Shown here piece after piece: positions 59,604-64,000 of a stretch of 64,000 bases of DNA. The notes under the pieces are model-generated. The model searched no databases and was not told where the DNA came from. It saw nothing but the letters and a program-made list of their open reading frames with translations. The stretch comes from REEB95 sp050729835 (GTDB lineage: Bacteria; Pseudomonadota; Alphaproteobacteria; ATCC43930; CGMCC-115725). The stretch covers positions 48,640 through 112,639 of the forward strand of contig JBOHLS010000006.1 of assembly GCA_050729835.1 (NCBI GenBank), read 5' to 3'. Made by a program: the position numbers and the translations under genes. Every line of letters begins with the position of its first letter. The first letter of the stretch is position 1.

Positions 59604-59632
59604 GGTCCCTCCCGATTCAATGGCCGGCGCTC

Positions 59633-59648
59633 ATGGGCGGCCGCCCAT
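59633..59648. promoter_or_regulatory. 16-bp palindrome upstream of pcaD
   Basis: ATGGGCGGCCGCCCAT is its own reverse complement and lies 29 bases before the pcaD start in the 163-base region shared with the divergent MetE-like gene. It is a possible operator, but being GC-rich it could occur by chance in this genome. Confidence 0.4.
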
Positions 59649-59766
59649 CGGTGCCGCATCTTGACGCCGTTGGCGACGCCCGCAACACTGCGCCCGACTT
59701 TAGAGACCGGCCCGCCAAAACCAAAGGCCATTTCGCCAAGCCGGCGGCAAGAACCGAGGAGGATCC

Positions 59767-60888
59767 ATGACCGCGCGCACCACCCCGCCCTTCCGCGCCG
59801 ATCACGTCGGCAGCCTGCTGCGCCCCAAGAAGCTGCTGGAGGCGCGCGACAAGCGGAAGCAGAACACCATCACTCAGGACCAGCTCAAGGCGGTCGAGGA
59901 CGAATCGATCCGTGAAGTGGTGCAGTTGCAGGAGGGCCTCGGCCTCAAGGCGGCGACCGACGGCGAGTTCCGCCGCGCCTATTGGCATCTCGACTTCCTC
60001 GAGCGCTTTTCCAACGTCACCATCGTGCCACCCTCGGTCGGCGTGAAGTTTCACACCCACAAGGGCGACATCGAGTTCAAGCCGCCCGGCATCCGCGTCT
60101 CGGGCAAGCTCAGCCGGTCGAAGCCGATCTTCGTCGACCATTTCAAGTTCCTGAAATCGGTCGCCAAGGTCGCGCCCAAGATCACCATCCCGTCGCCCTC
60201 AACCATGCATTTCCGCGGCGGGCGCAAGGTGATTGACGACAAGGCCTATCCCGACATGGCGCAATTCTATGCCGATCTGGCGCGCGTCTATAACGAGGAG
60301 ATCAAGGACATGGCGGCGGCCGGTTGCCGCTATCTCCAGATCGACGAGGTCAATTTCGCCTATCTCTGCGACCCCAAGCTGCGCGAGCAGGTGAAAGGCA
60401 TCGGCGAGGACCCGAACCAGCTGCCGCACACCTACGCCAAGCTGATCAACAACGCGATCGCCGGCGCGCCCAAGGACATGACCTTCTGCATGCATATCTG
60501 CCGCGGCAACTTCAAGAGCGCCTGGGTCGCCGAAGGCGGTTACGAGCCGGTGGCCGATGCGCTGTTCAACGAGCTCGCCATTACCGGCTATTTCATGGAG
60601 TGGGACGACGAGCGCTCGGGCGGCTTCGAGCCGCTGCGCTTCGTGCCGAAGGGCAAGGTCGTGGTGCTGGGCCTGATCACCACCAAGCTGCCCAAGCTCG
60701 AAAGCAAGGACGAGCTGAAGCGGCGCATCGACGAGGCGGCGAAATACGTGTCGTTGGATCAACTCGCGCTGGGGCCGCAATGCGGCTTCTCGTCGACGGT
60801 CGAAGGCAACGAGGTCACGATCGACGACGAGAAGCGCAAGCTGGCGCTGATCGTCGAGACCGCGCGCGAGGTCTGGGGCGGCGTCTGA
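59767..60888 (+). CDS. MetE-like methyltransferase, YxjG/YxjH type (paralogue 1)
   Basis: This 373-residue MetE C-terminal-type protein begins FRADHVGSLLRPKKLLEAR, typical of the YxjG group. Zinc-ligand candidates are His243 and Cys245 (MHICRGNF) and Cys339 (PQCGFSS); DEVNFAYLCDP is the substrate region. The family is annotated as methyl-folate:homocysteine methyltransferase, but many members act on other methyl donors. GAGGAGG precedes the ATG. It is divergent from pcaD and followed by a strong terminator. A close paralogue lies at 62237-63358. Confidence 0.88.
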   Translation: MTARTTPPFRADHVGSLLRPKKLLEARDKRKQNTITQDQLKAVEDESIREVVQLQEGLGLKAATDGEFRRAYWHLDFLERFSNVTIVPPSVGVKFHTHKGDIEFKPPGIRVSGKLSRSKPIFVDHFKFLKSVAKVAPKITIPSPSTMHFRGGRKVIDDKAYPDMAQFYADLARVYNEEIKDMAAAGCRYLQIDEVNFAYLCDPKLREQVKGIGEDPNQLPHTYAKLINNAIAGAPKDMTFCMHICRGNFKSAWVAEGGYEPVADALFNELAITGYFMEWDDERSGGFEPLRFVPKGKVVVLGLITTKLPKLESKDELKRRIDEAAKYVSLDQLALGPQCGFSSTVEGNEVTIDDEKRKLALIVETAREVWGGV

Positions 60889-60910
60889 GTCAGCCGTGCG
60901 CGGCCAAACA

Positions 60911-60938
60911 AAAGGGCGGCGCCATGGCGCCGCCCTTT
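60911..60938. terminator. Bidirectional terminator
   Basis: GGGCGGCGCC (60914-60923) and GGCGCCGCCC (60926-60935) form a perfect 10-bp stem with an AT centre, with AAA before and TTT after. It lies between the convergent MetE-like and binding-protein genes and can end both transcripts. Confidence 0.85.
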
Positions 60939-60959
60939 GACCGTTGAAGACCGACCGGC

Positions 60960-62174
60960 CTATTTCTTCAGCGGCTCGCCGCCCGACTTCGATATCCACA
61001 CCCATTCTTTCGTCTTGGCGTCGTAGGTCGTGACGATTGAGCTTTCGGGGCCAAGGCCGCGTTGCGGATATTTCTTGAAGTCGTAGATGCCGTCGACGCC
61101 GGCGAAATTGGTCAAGTTGTCGATATAATCCTTGAGCTGCGCCGCGGTCGCCTTGGGGCCGAGCTTGCGCAGGCCCTCGACGACGATCAGCCCGGCATCC
61201 CACGACGTCGCCACCATGTTGTCGGCCTTGAGATGGTGCTCCGCGAGGATGGCGTACATCGCGTGCTGCGCCTTGTCCATTCGCGGGTCGAGCTTCACGC
61301 TGCTCGGATGCGGCGGAAACATCGCCGACGCCATGATAAGTTGCTTGGGTAGGAACGATTCCCACTGCGCCATCGCGGCGAAGGTCTGATTGCCGCTGGT
61401 CGGCGCCACTGGGATGTCAAGACCCGCCTGGACCATGCCCTTGAACACCGTCGCTGCCGGCGCGCCAGTCACCCAGGCGATCAGCGCCTGAGCGCCCGAT
61501 TCCTTGATGCGCGCGATCTGCGCCGCGACCGAGACGTCGGTCGGGTTGAAGTGCTCGCCGATCACCTTGGTCATCACGCCCTTGAACTCGGGACGATTCA
61601 AGATCGCGTCGACCGAGCGGTCGCCATCCTGGCCGCTGGCGTCGGTGGTCATCAGCGTGGCAATTTTGGTCCAGCCCTTGAGGCGGTAATAGCGCATCAC
61701 CGCCGCGATCTGATCGACCGACGAGGCACTGGTCGAGAACGTCCAACTGCCCGGCTTGGGATGGATCGCCGGCGACAGGCAGTATTGCACCGGGCCGTTG
61801 GCCATCAGCGGCGCCATGGCGAGGCACTCGCCGACCAGGCTCGAACCCAGGATCACCACCGGCTTGCCGGCCAGCAGCTGGGTGGTGAGCTGCACCGCGA
61901 CCTGCGGGCTGGTCTGTTCGTCGTGGAAGACGAAATGCAATTTCTGGCCGCGGATGCCGCCGGTCTTGTTGACCTCTTCCTCGAGTGCGGTCAGCGCGTC
62001 TTTCTGGCCCTGGCCGACGAACGCGGCGCCGCCGGTGAGCGGCATGACGACGTTGATGTCGTAGGTGCCGGCGGCATGCGAGGCCGGCGCGAAGCCGATC
62101 GTCGCCGCGGCAGCGAGCGCCAAGCCATAGGCGGCGGCGCGGCCGGACTTTATGATTTCTTGCGGTGCTTTCAT
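60960..62174 (-). CDS. ABC-transporter substrate-binding protein, LivK/branched-chain type
   Basis: This 404-residue periplasmic binding protein of the type I (LivK-like) fold has a signal peptide in residues 1-36 or so (ending SHA/AG), then YDINVVMPLTGGAAFVGQGQKDALTALEEEVNKTGG and HDEQTSPQVAVQLTTQLL. ATG 62174 has GGGGGG upstream; the frame is open to a TTG at 62222, which lies in a -35 box. Proteins of this type carry amino acids, amides or aromatic acids such as benzoate and protocatechuate derivatives. No permease or ATPase gene is nearby, so it works with a transporter encoded elsewhere. The ligand is unknown. Confidence 0.9.
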   Translation of the reverse strand: MKAPQEIIKSGRAAAYGLALAAAATIGFAPASHAAGTYDINVVMPLTGGAAFVGQGQKDALTALEEEVNKTGGIRGQKLHFVFHDEQTSPQVAVQLTTQLLAGKPVVILGSSLVGECLAMAPLMANGPVQYCLSPAIHPKPGSWTFSTSASSVDQIAAVMRYYRLKGWTKIATLMTTDASGQDGDRSVDAILNRPEFKGVMTKVIGEHFNPTDVSVAAQIARIKESGAQALIAWVTGAPAATVFKGMVQAGLDIPVAPTSGNQTFAAMAQWESFLPKQLIMASAMFPPHPSSVKLDPRMDKAQHAMYAILAEHHLKADNMVATSWDAGLIVVEGLRKLGPKATAAQLKDYIDNLTNFAGVDGIYDFKKYPQRGLGPESSIVTTYDAKTKEWVWISKSGGEPLKK

Positions 62175-62193
62175 TGTGTCCCCCCCGAGACGC

Positions 62194-62222
62194 ACAATCG
62201 CCGCTGTGCCAACCTCTGTCAA
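62194..62222 (-). promoter_or_regulatory. Promoter of the LivK-type binding protein
   Basis: On the minus strand a perfect TTGACA (62222-62217) is followed after exactly 17 bases by GATTGT (62199-62194). Transcription would start near 62187, about 13 bases before the ATG, so the leader is very short. Confidence 0.55.
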
Positions 62223-62236
62223 CTTTCGGGAAAACC

Positions 62237-63358
62237 ATGAGCGCCCGTCAATCGCCGCCGTTTCGCGCCGATCACGTCGGCAGCCTGTTGCGACCCAAGG
62301 TCCTGCTCGATGCCCGCGCGCAGCGCAAGCGCGGCGCCATTGGCGCGGCGCAGCTTGCGGCGACCGAGGATGCGGCGATCCGCGAGGTCGTCGCGCTCCA
62401 GGAAGAGATCGGCCTCAAGGTCGTCACCGACGGCGAGTTCCGCCGCACGCTCTGGCATGTCGATTTCCTGACCTCGTTCGCCAACGTCAAATCGGTGCCA
62501 GGCAAAGTGACCGCCAAGTTTCACACCCATGAAGGCGAGATCGAGCGCACGCCTTCGGCGCTTGCCGTCACCGGCAAGCTGGCGCGGCCGCGGCCGATCT
62601 TCGTCGACCATTTCAGGTTCCTGAAATCGGTGGCGAAGGCGACGCCCAAACTCACCATCCCGTCGCCGAGCATTCTGCATTTCCGCGGCGGCCGCGACGC
62701 CATCGACCGCGCTGCCTATCCCGACTTGGCCGCCTTCTATGCCGATCTGGCGAGTGTCTATAGCGAGGAGGTCCGCGATCTGGCGGCCGCCGGTTGCCGC
62801 TATCTCCAGATCGACGAGGTCAATTTCGCCTATCTCTGCGACCCCAAGCTGCGCGATCAGGTGCGCGCGCTCGGCGAAGACCCCGATGCGTTGCCGCACA
62901 CCTATGCCAGGCTGATCAACGGCGCGATTGCCGACCGGCCCAAGGACATGACGGTGTGCATGCATCTCTGCCGCGGCAATTTCGAGGGCGCCTGGGTGGC
63001 CGAAGGTGGCTACGAGCCGGTGGCCGAGGTGCTGTTCAATAAGATCGAGGTTGACGGCTATTTTCTCGAATACGACACCGAGCGCGCCGGCGGCTTCGCG
63101 CCGCTGCGCTTCCTGCCCAAGGGCAAGACCGCCGTGCTGGGCCTGGTCACCACCAAGCTGCCCAAGCTCGAAAGCAAGGACGACTTGAAGCGGCGCATCG
63201 ACGAAGCGACGAAAGTCGCGCCCCTGGATCAGCTGGCGTTGAGTCCGCAATGCGGCTTCGCCAGCGGCGAACGCGGCAACAAGATTGCCGTCGCCGACGA
63301 GATCGCCAAGCTCAGGCTGGTGGTCGAGACCGCGTGCGAGGTCTGGGGCGGCGTCTGA
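62237..63358 (+). CDS. MetE-like methyltransferase, YxjG/YxjH type (paralogue 2)
   Basis: This 373-residue protein is a close paralogue of the gene at 59767-60888, with identical length and long identical blocks (FRADHVGSLLRPK, YLQIDEVNFAYLCDPKLR, TTKLPKLESKD). Zinc-ligand motifs MHLCRGNF and PQCGFAS are kept. ATG 62237 matches the paralogue's start; the upstream in-frame codons cover the divergent promoter of the binding-protein gene. The pair flanks the binding protein and probably arose by local duplication; specificity is unknown. Confidence 0.88.
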   Translation: MSARQSPPFRADHVGSLLRPKVLLDARAQRKRGAIGAAQLAATEDAAIREVVALQEEIGLKVVTDGEFRRTLWHVDFLTSFANVKSVPGKVTAKFHTHEGEIERTPSALAVTGKLARPRPIFVDHFRFLKSVAKATPKLTIPSPSILHFRGGRDAIDRAAYPDLAAFYADLASVYSEEVRDLAAAGCRYLQIDEVNFAYLCDPKLRDQVRALGEDPDALPHTYARLINGAIADRPKDMTVCMHLCRGNFEGAWVAEGGYEPVAEVLFNKIEVDGYFLEYDTERAGGFAPLRFLPKGKTAVLGLVTTKLPKLESKDDLKRRIDEATKVAPLDQLALSPQCGFASGERGNKIAVADEIAKLRLVVETACEVWGGV

Positions 63359-63384
63359 GGCGCAGGATAACGGAGAACACGACT

Positions 63385-63863
63385 ATGGCGGACGCGCGAC
63401 ACGACCTCGAAGGCGGCTGCGCCTGCGGCGCGACGCGCGGTACCGGCTGACCCCGCCACCGCTGTTCGTGCATTGCTGCCATTGCCGCGATTGCCAGCGC
63501 CAGACTGGCAGCGCCTTCGTCATCAACGCGCTGATCGAGACCGACCGCGTCGCCGTGCTCAAGGCCGCGCCGGCGCCGTTGGCCGTGCCGACCGACAGCG
63601 GCCGGCCGCACCGGATTTTCCGCTGCCCGTCCTGCCAGACGGCGGTGTGGAGCGAATATGGCGGCCTCGCCAAGCAGCGCTTCGTGCGCGTCGGCACGCT
63701 CGACGATCCGACGATGCTGACGCCGGACGTGCACACCTATGTGCGATCGATGCTGCCCTGGGTGACACTGCCGCCGGGCGTCCCCGCCTTCGACGCCTAC
63801 TACGATTCGCGCAAGCTGTGGCCGGCAGCGAGCCTTGAGCACCGCCGCGCCATTCTCGGCTGA
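63385..63863 (+). pseudogene. Frameshifted GFA-family (glutathione-dependent formaldehyde-activating-like) gene
   Basis: Reading from ATG 63385, the first frame gives MADARHDLEGGCACGATR, the exact start of a GFA zinc-binding domain, then stops at TGA 63448-63450. The rest of the domain continues in the next frame from about 63441: YRLTPPPLFVHCCHCRDCQ, then FRCPSCQTAVWSEYG, to a stop at 63863. Removing two bases (one CG of CGCGCG near 63436-63440) restores the family sequence GGCACGATRYRLT. All zinc Cys residues exist across the two frames. It is either a recent pseudogene or a sequencing error. It follows the MetE-like gene by 26 bases. Confidence 0.8.
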
Positions 63864-63874
63864 GACCGCACTGA

Positions 63875-64000
63875 CTAGCAGTTTGCTGAAAAACCCTTTG
63901 TGCGTCGATGCCTGATCATGATTCTCTTCCGAGAGAGGTTGATTGGGGGAAACGGATGCGCAGGAAGTTTGTCGATCAGGGCGGAATGTTCTCGTACATC
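63875..64000 (+). mobile_element. Left end of an insertion sequence (IS5-like), cut by the window edge
   Basis: CTAG at 63875-63878 is followed by CAGTTTGCTGAAAAACCC, which resembles the terminal inverted repeat of IS5-like elements, and then about 60 bases of leader before a transposase start. CTAG is the favoured 4-bp target of several IS5 relatives and would be the duplicated site. The right end is outside the window, so duplication and family cannot be confirmed. Confidence 0.65.
63956..64000 (+). CDS. Transposase, first 15 codons
   Basis: ATG 63956, after the site GGGGGA, opens MRRKFVDQGGMFSYI and runs off the window. The pattern with a basic start and DQGGxFSYI is common at the N-terminus of IS5-like transposases. 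Only 15 residues are available, so the family call is tentative. Confidence 0.6.
   Translation, partial: MRRKFVDQGGMFSYI

Overview
The window looks like a chromosomal segment of a high-GC alphaproteobacterium, possibly of the Rhodospirillales type. The main evidence is a GcrA cell-cycle regulator, a DUF4167 gene beside clpB, and the order lysC / nitronate monooxygenase / ptsP / rodZ / ispG / hisS / prfA / prmC / DUF4167 / clpB with ubiG divergent from lysC. I recall much of that order as conserved in this class. Coding density is very high. I found no rRNA, tRNA or CRISPR array. The only mobile DNA seen is the left end of an insertion sequence at the right edge.

Layout. 1-5 kb: an envelope group on the minus strand (MHYT sensor kinase, NodT-type outer-membrane factor, LpxR-like lipid A deacylase cut by the window edge) and an alpha/beta hydrolase. 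5-11 kb: gltD and gltB. 11.4-16.3 kb: a 2-oxo acid dehydrogenase cluster (E1 alpha, E1 beta, an aldehyde dehydrogenase, E2; no E3). 16.3-30 kb: a long minus-strand housekeeping run from lysC to clpB. 30-33 kb: ubiG, a double cold-shock-domain protein, an MFS permease and gcrA. 33-39 kb: a degenerate nuclease-like protein, tatA, and a queuosine cluster (queA, tgt, queF, queG).

The right half is dominated by aromatic catabolism. A minus-strand operon carries boxC, boxB and an adrenodoxin-reductase-type flavoprotein. Divergent from it lie a glycosyltransferase, a PAS protein, benzoate-CoA ligase, a hydrolase and a short MetE-like protein. Further right is a pcaDHGB operon for protocatechuate. 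Beside that are two 373-residue MetE-like paralogues flanking a solitary LivK-type binding protein. Benzoate would be activated to benzoyl-CoA, epoxidised by BoxB and cleaved by BoxC, while protocatechuate is cleaved by PcaGH and passed through PcaB and PcaD. boxA, the box-pathway aldehyde dehydrogenase, pcaC and regulators for these routes are not visible here.

Points most worth following up: the FprA-type reductase that may replace BoxA; a 70-residue PEP-CTERM protein in an AT-rich island; three MetE-like proteins beside aromatic catabolism; a long inverted repeat and paired GANTC sites before gcrA; a perfect palindrome at an arsR promoter; a sigma-32-like promoter before clpB; a sensor kinase relative lacking its phosphoacceptor histidine; and a frameshifted GFA-family gene. 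Nothing here is proven to be a new system. Start sites were chosen by ribosome-binding sites, family alignment from memory and overlap with neighbours.
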